Source: Cytophagaceae bacterium | GTDB lineage: Bacteria > Bacteroidota > Bacteroidia > Cytophagales > JAIYAX01 | Assembly: GCA_027488815.1 (NCBI GenBank) | Contig: JAIYAX010000006.1 | Location: 207,332 to 271,331, forward strand | Direction of reading: 5' to 3' | DNA length: 64,000 bases | Made by a program: the position numbers and the translations under genes | Part shown: positions 1-7,687 of the stretch, piece after piece | How positions within the stretch are numbered: position 1 is the stretch's first letter | Layout of the letters: every line of letters starts with the position of its first letter | Notes under the pieces: generated by a model | What the model was told of the DNA's origin: nothing | Seen by the model: only the letters and a program-made list of their open reading frames with translations | The model's database searches: none

Positions 1-146
1 AGAATAAGTGCAAGCCAAAGAGCAAACAAATAGAAATACAACACAGGAATTCCCGCCCAGCTTTTCGATGTATTAAAAAAGCTCAGCAAAGGAAAATTGA
101 TCAGCAGCAGCAAGGCAAGAGCAAATAATCCTGTGTAGCGTGACAT
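1..146 (-). CDS. Partial small membrane protein, N-terminus only
   Basis: The minus strand has an open frame from an ATG at 146 that runs off the left window edge. About 48 residues are visible. They begin MSRYTGLFALALLLLINFPL and contain two hydrophobic stretches separated by a short polar piece (FFNTSKSWAG), so the protein probably crosses the inner membrane twice. It lies just downstream of the symporter and its terminator on the same strand, with 60 bases between them. I do not recognise the family. A small accessory protein of the solute-uptake locus is possible, but this is only inferred from position. Confidence 0.5.
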   Translation of the reverse strand, partial: MSRYTGLFALALLLLINFPLLSFFNTSKSWAGIPVLYFYLFALWLALI

Positions 147-160
147 AAACTAAATTTTAC

Positions 161-196
161 AAAATGAAAAACCGGGACAGAGCGTATCTGTCCCGG
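161..196 (-). terminator. Rho-independent terminator after the symporter gene
   Basis: A perfect 9-bp inverted repeat (CCGGGACAG at 172-180, CTGTCCCGG at 188-196) with a 7-nt loop lies 10 bases past the symporter stop codon. Read on the minus strand the stem is followed by TTTTTCATTTT, the classic intrinsic terminator layout. It should end the porin, DUF4212 and symporter transcript. Confidence 0.85.
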
Positions 197-206
197 CAAA
201 CTTTGA

Positions 207-1898
207 TTAATGGCTAGAAGCCTCTCCTGCACCGGCAGGTATACGGATGTCTTCCACCATGTCCTGCACCGACTTGGGTGGTGGAGGAGTAAGTGAGGAG
301 ACTACATAAGAGACTACAAAATTGATGATCATGCCTATAGTGCCTATTCCCTCTGGTGAAATACCAAGGAACCAGTTTTCAGCCACATTGTAAGCTGGGT
401 CTACGATAAACTTGAAGTAAACGATGTAGCCAATGGTAAATAACAAACCTACAATCATTCCGGAGATTGCTCCCGGGCCGTTCATTCGTTTGCTAAAGAT
501 ACCCATGATGATGGCCGGGAAGAAGGATGCAGCGGCAAGACCAAAAGCAAATGCAACGACCTGTGCCACAAACCCCGGAGGGTTAATTCCAAAATATCCG
601 GCTACGGTAACAGCTGCAACTGCGGCCAATCGGGCTGCCATAAGCTCATTTTTCTCAGAGATGTTAGGGGCAATGGCTTTCTTCAACAGGTCATGAGAAA
701 TGGCTGTTGAAATTACCAGAAGCAACCCGGCGGCAGTACTTAAGGCAGCTGCCAAACCACCTGCTGCCACCAGTGCAACCACCCAATTGGGGAGGCCTGC
801 AATTTCTGGATTGGCCAACACCATGATATCCTTATCGATGGTAAGCTCGTTTGCGGCTTGATCTTTCACGTATTGAACTTTACCATCACCGTTTTTATCT
901 TCCACCTTGATCAGACCGGTCTTGCTCCAGTTATTTACCCAGGCAGGCAAAGAAGCGATTTCCTTGTTGCTCGCCGAGTTGATCATGTTGTAGATTCCAA
1001 AAGCAGCCAATGCAGGTGCGGTGGTATACAATATGGCAATAAACACCAGGGCATAGCCGGCTGATTTACGTGCATCTTTCACTTTCGGTACGGTGAAGAA
1101 CCTTACGATTACGTGCGGAAGGCCGGCAGTACCAACCATCAAGGCAGCGGTAATGCAAAAGATGTCAATCATTGGCTTGGTGCCTACTGTATAAGCTCCA
1201 AAACCAAGTTCAGGCAAAATACCGTCAAGCTTATCTAATAGCGGAGTGCCGTCAGCCAAAGTTCCTCCCATTCCCAGTTGTGGGATGGGATTGCCGGTGA
1301 GTTGCAATGAAATGAAAATGGCAGGGACCATGTAGGCAAAGATCAACACACAGTACTGAGCCACTTGGGTATAGGTGATCCCTTTCATACCTCCCAAAAC
1401 AGCATAAAACAATACGATGATCATTCCAAAGATAACACCGGTGTTAATGTCGACTTCCAAAAAGCGGGAAAACACAATACCTACTCCACGCATTTGACCT
1501 GCTACATAGGTAAACGAGATGAAGAGTGCGCAGATTACCGCTACTTGTCGGGCTGTCTGTGAGTAATAGCGCTCACCCACAAAATCAGGAACGGTAAACT
1601 TTCCAAATTTCCGGAGGTAAGGAGCCAAAAGCAGGGCCAAAAGCACATATCCTCCTGTCCAGCCCATCAGATACACCGAACCGTCATAGCCGGTAAATGA
1701 AATGAGACCTGCCATGGAGATAAAGGAAGCAGCAGACATCCAGTCCGCAGCTGTCGCCATACCATTGGCAAGAGGAGAAACACCACCACCGGCAACGTAA
1801 AATTCCTTGGTGGAACCGGCACGGGCCCAAAGGGCGATGCCGATGTAGAGAGCGAAGGAGAGACCTACGATGATGTAGGTCCAGGTGAGAATATCCAT
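207..1898 (-). CDS. Sodium:solute symporter, VC_2705 subfamily (ActP-like)
   Basis: This 563-residue polytopic inner-membrane protein belongs to the SSS family and is expected to couple sodium entry to uptake of a small organic solute, probably acetate or another carboxylate. The N-terminus has the family pattern EFYVAGGGVSPLANGMATAA near residue 33, and later GGMKGITYTQ and GLAAALSTAAGLLL are typical SSS helices. The 85-residue DUF4212 gene upstream is the usual partner of this subfamily, which supports the assignment. A polar loop at about residues 330-350 contains DKNGDGKVQY, which resembles an EF-hand calcium loop. The substrate cannot be read from sequence. The ATG at 1898 gives a first transmembrane helix at the expected place. 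Confidence 0.9.
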   Translation of the reverse strand: MDILTWTYIIVGLSFALYIGIALWARAGSTKEFYVAGGGVSPLANGMATAADWMSAASFISMAGLISFTGYDGSVYLMGWTGGYVLLALLLAPYLRKFGKFTVPDFVGERYYSQTARQVAVICALFISFTYVAGQMRGVGIVFSRFLEVDINTGVIFGMIIVLFYAVLGGMKGITYTQVAQYCVLIFAYMVPAIFISLQLTGNPIPQLGMGGTLADGTPLLDKLDGILPELGFGAYTVGTKPMIDIFCITAALMVGTAGLPHVIVRFFTVPKVKDARKSAGYALVFIAILYTTAPALAAFGIYNMINSASNKEIASLPAWVNNWSKTGLIKVEDKNGDGKVQYVKDQAANELTIDKDIMVLANPEIAGLPNWVVALVAAGGLAAALSTAAGLLLVISTAISHDLLKKAIAPNISEKNELMAARLAAVAAVTVAGYFGINPPGFVAQVVAFAFGLAAASFFPAIIMGIFSKRMNGPGAISGMIVGLLFTIGYIVYFKFIVDPAYNVAENWFLGISPEGIGTIGMIINFVVSYVVSSLTPPPPKSVQDMVEDIRIPAGAGEASSH

Positions 1899-1933
1899 TG
1901 ATTGTTTGTTTAGTTGGTTATTAACTGTTTGAC

Positions 1934-2191
1934 TTATTCATCTACTCCGTATTCCTTATCCAGCTTGTTCATCCAGGCGACGTACACGAAGATGAGGATG
2001 ATGAAGACGTAAATGGACCCTTGCTGGGCAAACCAGAAGCCTAGTTTAAAGCCTCCGATTTTAATGGCGTTGAGTTGATTCACCAGCAGGATTCCAAAAA
2101 GAAAGGAGCTGGCAAACCACACTGAAAGCAGAATGAACAGGTTTCGTACATTCTTTCTCCAATACTCGGTCATGCGTTCTTTATTACTCAT
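1934..2191 (-). CDS. DUF4212 symporter small subunit
   Basis: This is an 85-residue protein with two hydrophobic segments (about residues 18-38 and 52-72) and a conserved polar N-terminus (EYWRKNVRN), the form of the DUF4212 (TIGR03647) small subunit of sodium:solute symporters. It lies 35 bases upstream of the large symporter gene on the same strand and is presumably co-transcribed and co-assembled with it. What the small subunit does in transport is not established; a role in assembly or regulation is an inference from the fixed gene pairing. Confidence 0.88.
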   Translation of the reverse strand: MSNKERMTEYWRKNVRNLFILLSVWFASSFLFGILLVNQLNAIKIGGFKLGFWFAQQGSIYVFIILIFVYVAWMNKLDKEYGVDE

Positions 2192-2224
2192 GGCATGTAT
2201 TTGTTTAAAGGTTCAAATGAAAAA

Positions 2225-3673
2225 TTACAGGTAAATCATGGTTTGTATGATGAACTCGCCTAACTGTCCATCCAACTGCAGTTTGGTGGCGGCATTATTG
2301 TCCAGGTCACGATATAGTGGCCTTCTTTGATACTTCAGAGTGATTTTTGAATGATGGCCATCCAAGTAAACATTGGTGCCAACTCCATATTGAAAAGAGG
2401 GATCTGCCAGGGCTTCAAACTGCTTGTAAATTCCGGAGGCAAACGGTTGTATCCTTGCTTTCTCAGTTGCAAGGTTTTTGGGAAGCAGGTAGCCAATTTC
2501 ACCGTAGACAATGCTTCCGGTACCAATATGCCATTGGTTATTACCTGCTCCCTGCCTCAGAGGAGTGCCTGCGCCTATGCCGGCAGGGGCGTTGGTGCCT
2601 ACATTCATCAGACCTATGGTGCGTATGTAATTAGGCCCAAAGTTGTAGTTGTAATACACCGTATAGACTGTCAGCGCTGTTCCTGCCTCCTTATTTATGG
2701 GTAAGTCAAGGAAGGCGTCAACTCCAAAAAGGGCCATATCATGCCTTTTTAGGCCTGTTCTGGCAACTGTGTCCCGGGTGGCCATGGCATCAGGGTGGTG
2801 CTGCCAGCCAAAGCCCAGGTTAAAGACTTTCTTTGAACCCAAATGAGTTCCTACGAAAAAGGGCAGGAGGTTTGACTCTTTATCAAAGAACTCATAAGCG
2901 ATATAGCCTTTGCTACCCCAGGAATTGTTGTTATAGTTTTGAGCTGTATTCACCCCTGTAGTGCCCGTTGGCGCATTGTTTTGGGTATGAAAAGTCACTG
3001 TATTTGATACAGGTGTTGCAAATGGCTTGTTAATGGATACCCGGTAGTCAAACCTTCCAATCTTGCCTTTGGCATAGTAGCCAAACTCCCTCACAAACTG
3101 GTCCTGTAGCTCAATGGTTGGCCAGTTAAAGATGGGTGCATCCAGTGCCATGAAGTTGAGAGTGCTTGCGGAAGTAATTCTGGAAATACCGCCCCAGTAG
3201 TGTAGACCTGCACCTACATTCAGCTTGTCTTTAAAAATCATGTACTCTGTCCAGGCATCGTGGATAAACACCTGAGGTTTTTTTGCCGAAGTGGCATCAG
3301 GAACGGCCCCTGCACTGTTACCCGTCACCCCACCTCCGGGTACACCCCCTGTTGCGAACGTTTGGTTGTTAATCCCGATGTGCATCAAAATGAGGGCACG
3401 CTGTGAAATCTGGGTATACCACAAAAAGCGTGATCGGCGAATTCCGACGTCAAAGGTCTCCTGTTCAGGAAGGCCATTAACCATTGTGCCCGGGTTGTTT
3501 TGTACATATCGACCCCAGACCTGATGCCAGGTAATGAATCGAATGTACTTGGTGCCATCGTCGTTTACATTCAAACGGATGCCCTTACCATACATGTCAT
3601 TTCCCTGGCCATGTAGCTGTACGGCAGGCAATAGTGCCAGCAGCAGCAGCGGAATGAAAAGAGTTTTCTTCAT
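2225..3673 (-). CDS. Outer-membrane porin-like beta-barrel protein
   Basis: This is a 482-residue protein with a clear signal peptide (MKKTLFIPLLLLALLPAVQL, cleavage after HGQ). The mature part alternates hydrophobic and polar residues, has many aromatic residues, and ends in a short amphipathic strand (FIIQTMIYL) with a hydrophobic-aromatic pattern, as expected for an outer-membrane beta-barrel. It lies 33 bases upstream of the DUF4212 and symporter genes on the same strand, so it probably lets the same solute cross the outer membrane before inner-membrane uptake. I cannot assign a named porin family with certainty; a phosphate-selective or alginate-export type fold are alternatives. Confidence 0.65.
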   Translation of the reverse strand: MKKTLFIPLLLLALLPAVQLHGQGNDMYGKGIRLNVNDDGTKYIRFITWHQVWGRYVQNNPGTMVNGLPEQETFDVGIRRSRFLWYTQISQRALILMHIGINNQTFATGGVPGGGVTGNSAGAVPDATSAKKPQVFIHDAWTEYMIFKDKLNVGAGLHYWGGISRITSASTLNFMALDAPIFNWPTIELQDQFVREFGYYAKGKIGRFDYRVSINKPFATPVSNTVTFHTQNNAPTGTTGVNTAQNYNNNSWGSKGYIAYEFFDKESNLLPFFVGTHLGSKKVFNLGFGWQHHPDAMATRDTVARTGLKRHDMALFGVDAFLDLPINKEAGTALTVYTVYYNYNFGPNYIRTIGLMNVGTNAPAGIGAGTPLRQGAGNNQWHIGTGSIVYGEIGYLLPKNLATEKARIQPFASGIYKQFEALADPSFQYGVGTNVYLDGHHSKITLKYQRRPLYRDLDNNAATKLQLDGQLGEFIIQTMIYL

Positions 3674-3747
3674 GGCAAATTGTTTAGTTGGTTGAAAAAA
3701 TGAGGATCGAAATCCGCTTCAAACCAAGTCAATTGCCAAATACGGTG

Positions 3748-3788
3748 AAAAAATGGGATAGCTATTTGGTCGTTTGGTATAGCTACCC
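3748..3788 (-). terminator. Putative terminator of the IS1-like HTH gene
   Basis: An inverted repeat (GGGATAGCTAT at 3755-3765 and ATAGCTACCC at 3779-3788, with one bulged base) lies 4 bases past the stop of the IS1-like gene. On the minus strand the stem is followed by ATTTTTT. This looks like an intrinsic terminator, so the gene is probably transcribed as its own unit. Confidence 0.55.
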
Positions 3789-3792
3789 GACT

Positions 3793-4212
3793 CTACCTAA
3801 ATCGCTCCCAACGGATGACCATAAACTTATCGCCCAATTCTGTAATGATCATCCCCGCCCCTGTGACCTGATCCTTACGGCTCACGAAATCGGTCAACTC
3901 ATTGTGCGATAGTATTTTATAGGTAGGGTGATAAGACGCTTTTACCGGAGCTTTTACCTTGTATTTTTTCACCCAGCTGCTGATGGACGTATGGCTGATG
4001 CCCAGGATACGTTCGATCTCCCTGAGGCTGACGCCCTCCACAAAAAGCTGCAATGCTTTGATCACATAGTAGTCGTCAATGCGCTTACCGAGCTTATTCA
4101 CCGTGAAGTGGTAGCCACATGTCCGGCATTTGTATCGCTGCTTTTCTTTAACAATGCCGCTTTTAGCGATATTTTGATGGCCACAGCTCGGGCAAGAAGG
4201 ATTCGGTTCCAT
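3793..4212 (-). CDS. Orphan IS1/InsA-like zinc-ribbon and HTH protein
   Basis: Started at the ATG at 4212, the product has 139 residues. Residues 1-40 hold a zinc ribbon of the InsA type (CPSCG, then CRTCGYHF), and residues 45-85 hold a helix-turn-helix (SLREIERILGISHTSISSWV), as in the N-terminal part of IS1-family transposases. No DDE catalytic domain follows. The C-terminal 50 residues are a short unrelated extension. The frame stays open upstream to 4320, but those residues resemble no InsA N-terminus. The gene has its own likely promoter and terminator and no flanking IS ends were seen, so a retained DNA-binding regulator is more likely than an active transposase. Its targets are unknown. 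Confidence 0.7.
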   Translation of the reverse strand: MEPNPSCPSCGHQNIAKSGIVKEKQRYKCRTCGYHFTVNKLGKRIDDYYVIKALQLFVEGVSLREIERILGISHTSISSWVKKYKVKAPVKASYHPTYKILSHNELTDFVSRKDQVTGAGMIITELGDKFMVIRWERFR

Positions 4213-4545
4213 GATAGCTATACCTTTATGACAAAGATATACGTAATGGCCAAAATAATATTTCTTACATATCAAAAATTGCCAATCATTATTTGCTGAA
4301 AACAAGGCCATCCAAAACAAGGAAGTGGGTTTTGACTGAAAAAGAAAGCCGTGGTTCTGATTAACGGATATTGATTGGGACTGTATAAACAGTTATAAAA
4401 AGTACTGCTAGAAAGATATAAAAGAAAAAAAGTAATCTATCATGCTAATTCCAGAGATTTGTTCTCATAGCAATTTGAAAGGATGATAAACTCACAAAAC
4501 AGATTTTTATGTATTTTGACCAACTATCAATCTTAGAATATAAAA
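4213..4545. other. Intergenic region between IS1-like gene and hsdR
   Basis: These 333 bases are AT-rich and separate two divergent genes. Apart from the candidate promoter of the IS1-like gene I see no ORF with coding character, no RNA gene and no strong hairpin. A loose -7-like TATTTTG at 4512-4518 could serve hsdR but lacks a well-placed -33 element. This is the left edge of the AT-rich defence island. Confidence 0.5.
4232..4239 (-). promoter_or_regulatory. Candidate -7 element for the IS1-like gene
   Basis: The minus strand reads TATCTTTG, an exact match to the Bacteroidota -7 consensus TAnnTTTG, ending 19 bases before the start codon at 4212. No convincing TTTG was found at the usual -33 distance, so this is a moderate call. 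Confidence 0.4.
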
Positions 4546-7335
4546 GTGAAAAACGAAAAACTGACAAGGAAGGAAATCATTGACAACCGCTTGAAACAAG
4601 CGGGCTGGAATGTAACTGACCGGACTCATGTAATTGAGGAATTTGATATTCACTTGACAGTAGTCGAAGAACCAGCAACACCATACGCAGGACATCAATT
4701 CTGCGACTATGTTTTATTGGGTAAGGATGGCAAACCGCTTGCAGTTGTTGAAGCTAAAAAGACTTCGGCAGACGCCGCACTTGGCAAAGAACAAGCAAAA
4801 CAATATTGCTTCAACCTTAAACAAACACAAAGCGTTGACTTACCTTTTTGTTTCTATACTAACGGGCACGACATATATTTTTGGGACTTAGACAACTATC
4901 CACCAAAGAAAGTCTATGGTTTTCCGACCCGTGACGACCTTGAACGCTATGCCTACATCCGCAAAGCGAGAAAGCAATTAGCAGGGGAACTTATCAATAC
5001 CAAAATTGCAGGACGGAATTATCAAATAGCTTCTATTCGTGCTGTAATGGAATCCGTTGAAAAACGGAAACGCAAATTCTTATTGGTAATGGCGACAGGA
5101 ACAGGCAAGACAAGAACTTGCATTGCATTGGTGGACGCCTTAATGAGAGCCGGTTGGGCAGAGAGAGTTCTATTCCTTGTTGACAGAATTGCATTGCGTG
5201 ACCAAACACTGGAAGCATTCAAAGAGCATTTGCCCAACGAACCACGCTGGCCTAAACAAGGAGAAAAAGAAATTGCAACCGACAGACGAATTTATGTTTC
5301 AACGTATCCAACCATGTTGAACGTAATTCGCAATGAAGAAAAAAGTTTAAGTCCACATTTCTTTGACTTGATTGTGGTGGACGAAAGCCACCGAAGCATT
5401 TACAATACCTATCAGGAAATTCTTGATTATTTCAATACGATTACGCTTGGCTTAACAGCCACGCCAACGGACGTAATTGACCATAATACATTTCAGTTGT
5501 TTGAATGTGAAGATGGCGTTCCGACTTTTGCTTATTCTTATGATGAAGCAGTAAACCACATTCCGCCATTCCTGAGCAATTTTCAGGTCATGAAAATCAA
5601 AACCAAATTTCAAGACGAAGGAATAAACAAGCGGACAATTACTTTGGAAGACCAACAGAAACTCATGTTGGAAGGAAAAGAAATTGAAGAAATCAATTAC
5701 GAAGGAACGGAGATTGAAAAGAAAGTAATCAACAGAGGCACAAATGCTTTGATTGTCCGAGAATTTATGGAGGAAAGTATCAAAGATACGAATGGGGTTT
5801 TGCCAGGGAAAACGATTTTCTTTTGCATCAGCAAGCCCCATGCAAGGCGGATTGAAGAAATTTTTGATTCGCTTTATCCTGAATACAAAGGCGAACTAGC
5901 CAAAGTGTTGGTGAGCGAAGACCCAAGAGTTTACGGAAAAGGCGGTTTGCTCGACCAGTTTGTTCACAATGATATGCCACGCATTGCAATTAGTGTTGAC
6001 ATGCTCGACACGGGAATTGATGTTCGTGAATTGGTGAATTTAGTTTTTGCAAAACCTGTTTACAGCTACACCAAGTTTTGGCAGATGATAGGCAGAGGAA
6101 CTCGTTTACTCGAACCTGAAAAAATCAAACCTTGGTGCACTCAAAAAGATAGTTTCCTGATTCTTGATTGTTGGGACAATTTTGAGTATTTCAAAATCAA
6201 CCCGAAGGGAAAAGAACCAAAGGCGCAAATTCCTTTGCCTGTTCGTTTGTTCGGTGTGCGTTTAGAAAAAATTGAAGAAGCCAGAACACAGAGCAATTCA
6301 GAACTTGTAAATAAGGAAGTTCTGAAAATCAGAAAACAAGTTGAAGCACTTCCTAAAAATTCAGTTGTAATCATGGAAGCTAAATATGAATTGCAACGCT
6401 TGGAAGATGAAAACTTTTGGAACAACCTGACTTCCGATAAAATGGAATTTTTAGAAGCAGTGGTAAAACCATTGCTTCGAACGGTTTCGGATGTTGATTT
6501 CAAAGCCATGCGATTTGAAAAAGACATTGTTGAAGTGTCCTTTGCTCATTTGGCAGGTGAAACCGAAAAGTTTGAAACACTGAAAGAAAGCATCATTGAA
6601 GAAATTGGAGAACTGCCTTTGAGCATCAATATTGTGGCAAGAGAACAAGAATTGATTCGACAAGCACAAAGCAATCATTTTTGGTCAACCATAAATGAAG
6701 AAAAGTTTGAAGAACTGATTCAGAAACTTTCACCATTGATGAAATTTCGTGAAGCGGTTATTCCGTTAGCTCCTGCAAAATTCAACTTTAAAGACATTGT
6801 TGCTGAAAAAGAATTTGTAGAGTTTGGTCCGCAACACGAAGCGTTGAGTGTAGCTAAATACCGTGAACTGGTAGAAAAGAAAATCAATGAACTGGTTTCA
6901 AGCAGTCCCATACTTCAAAAACTAAAACAAGGTCATGAAATCACAACGAATGAAGCCGAACAATTAGCAGAGGAATTACACAACGAGCATCCGCACATTA
7001 CCATTGATTTGCTTCGCAAGGTATACAATCACCGCAAAGCGGCATTGGTGCAATTCATCAAACACATTTTAGGAATTGAGCAATTAGAAACTTTTGCAGA
7101 AACTGTTACCAAAGCATTTGATGATTTTATTGCCAAACATAGTTACCTCACCAGCCGACAACTGCAATTTTTGGACTTGCTCAAAAACTTTGTATTGGAA
7201 AAAGGTGATGTAAGCAAACGAAACCTGATTGAATCTCCTTTTACCATGCTTCATCCCGAAGGAATAAGAGGAATTTTCAACCAAAGAGAGATTGACAAAA
7301 TTTTAAGTTTAACCGAACAAGTATTAGCAGCATGA
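4546..7335 (+). CDS. hsdR: Type I restriction enzyme, HsdR subunit
   Basis: This 929-residue protein is the motor and nuclease subunit of a type I restriction complex, which translocates and cuts unmethylated DNA. The N-terminal nuclease core shows D54 followed by E69-A-K71 (PD-ExK type). The helicase part has Walker A MATGTGKTRT near residue 182, DESH near 279, GLTATP near 300, and the motif VI region QMIGRGTRL. The C-terminal third is helical and EcoEI-R-like, where the subunit would bind the methylase core. The start is GTG at 4546; no better ATG lies nearby. It overlaps the next gene by 4 bases (ATGA). Composition is more AT-rich than the flanking genes, which fits horizontal transfer. 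Confidence 0.95.
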   Translation: MKNEKLTRKEIIDNRLKQAGWNVTDRTHVIEEFDIHLTVVEEPATPYAGHQFCDYVLLGKDGKPLAVVEAKKTSADAALGKEQAKQYCFNLKQTQSVDLPFCFYTNGHDIYFWDLDNYPPKKVYGFPTRDDLERYAYIRKARKQLAGELINTKIAGRNYQIASIRAVMESVEKRKRKFLLVMATGTGKTRTCIALVDALMRAGWAERVLFLVDRIALRDQTLEAFKEHLPNEPRWPKQGEKEIATDRRIYVSTYPTMLNVIRNEEKSLSPHFFDLIVVDESHRSIYNTYQEILDYFNTITLGLTATPTDVIDHNTFQLFECEDGVPTFAYSYDEAVNHIPPFLSNFQVMKIKTKFQDEGINKRTITLEDQQKLMLEGKEIEEINYEGTEIEKKVINRGTNALIVREFMEESIKDTNGVLPGKTIFFCISKPHARRIEEIFDSLYPEYKGELAKVLVSEDPRVYGKGGLLDQFVHNDMPRIAISVDMLDTGIDVRELVNLVFAKPVYSYTKFWQMIGRGTRLLEPEKIKPWCTQKDSFLILDCWDNFEYFKINPKGKEPKAQIPLPVRLFGVRLEKIEEARTQSNSELVNKEVLKIRKQVEALPKNSVVIMEAKYELQRLEDENFWNNLTSDKMEFLEAVVKPLLRTVSDVDFKAMRFEKDIVEVSFAHLAGETEKFETLKESIIEEIGELPLSINIVAREQELIRQAQSNHFWSTINEEKFEELIQKLSPLMKFREAVIPLAPAKFNFKDIVAEKEFVEFGPQHEALSVAKYRELVEKKINELVSSSPILQKLKQGHEITTNEAEQLAEELHNEHPHITIDLLRKVYNHRKAALVQFIKHILGIEQLETFAETVTKAFDDFIAKHSYLTSRQLQFLDLLKNFVLEKGDVSKRNLIESPFTMLHPEGIRGIFNQREIDKILSLTEQVLAA

Positions 7336-7679
7336 TTAAGATGGAGGAATTAAGATGGACTGAATGGAAAGCAATGCCTTCGCCTGAAAATTGCAAATCA
7401 GTAGAAGGACCAAAAGATTCAGGTGTATATCAAATAAGAAATAGGGAAACAAAGGAATTTATTCAGTTTGGTGAGAGCAAAACTTGTCAAAAGAGGATGA
7501 AATCTTTCTTTCCAAAACCATATGGAACTGGAACCAGAAACAATGAAGATAAAAGGGTTTATGTTTTAAGCCATTGGAGTGATTTGGATTATAGAACAAT
7601 CGAAACAAGCTCAAAAGAAGAAGCTGTTAAAATAGATAGATTTCTAAAGTCACTTAATATTCACAAGTTCAATACATAG
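7332..7679 (+). CDS. Small GIY-YIG-like protein within the hsd operon
   Basis: This 115-residue protein starts inside the hsdR stop (4-base overlap) and ends 8 bases before hsdM, so it is translated as part of the restriction operon. Residues 31-36 (GVYQIR) and 44-48 (IQFGE) resemble the GIY and YIG strands. R55 sits where the catalytic arginine of the first helix falls, and the segment ETSSKEEAVKIDRFLK (91-106) fits the glutamate-bearing helix. The second motif reads FGE rather than YIG, so nuclease activity is uncertain. There is no signal peptide or membrane segment. It could be an accessory nuclease or a structural adaptor of the complex; I infer association only from the operon position. 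Confidence 0.6.
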   Translation: MIKMEELRWTEWKAMPSPENCKSVEGPKDSGVYQIRNRETKEFIQFGESKTCQKRMKSFFPKPYGTGTRNNEDKRVYVLSHWSDLDYRTIETSSKEEAVKIDRFLKSLNIHKFNT

Positions 7680-7687
7680 TAAGATAG

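Noticed and set aside
3793..4320. Longer 175-residue version of the IS1-like protein
   Set aside because: The first 36 residues cross the -7 promoter box and show no InsA-like sequence; the ATG at 4212 sits just before the zinc ribbon.
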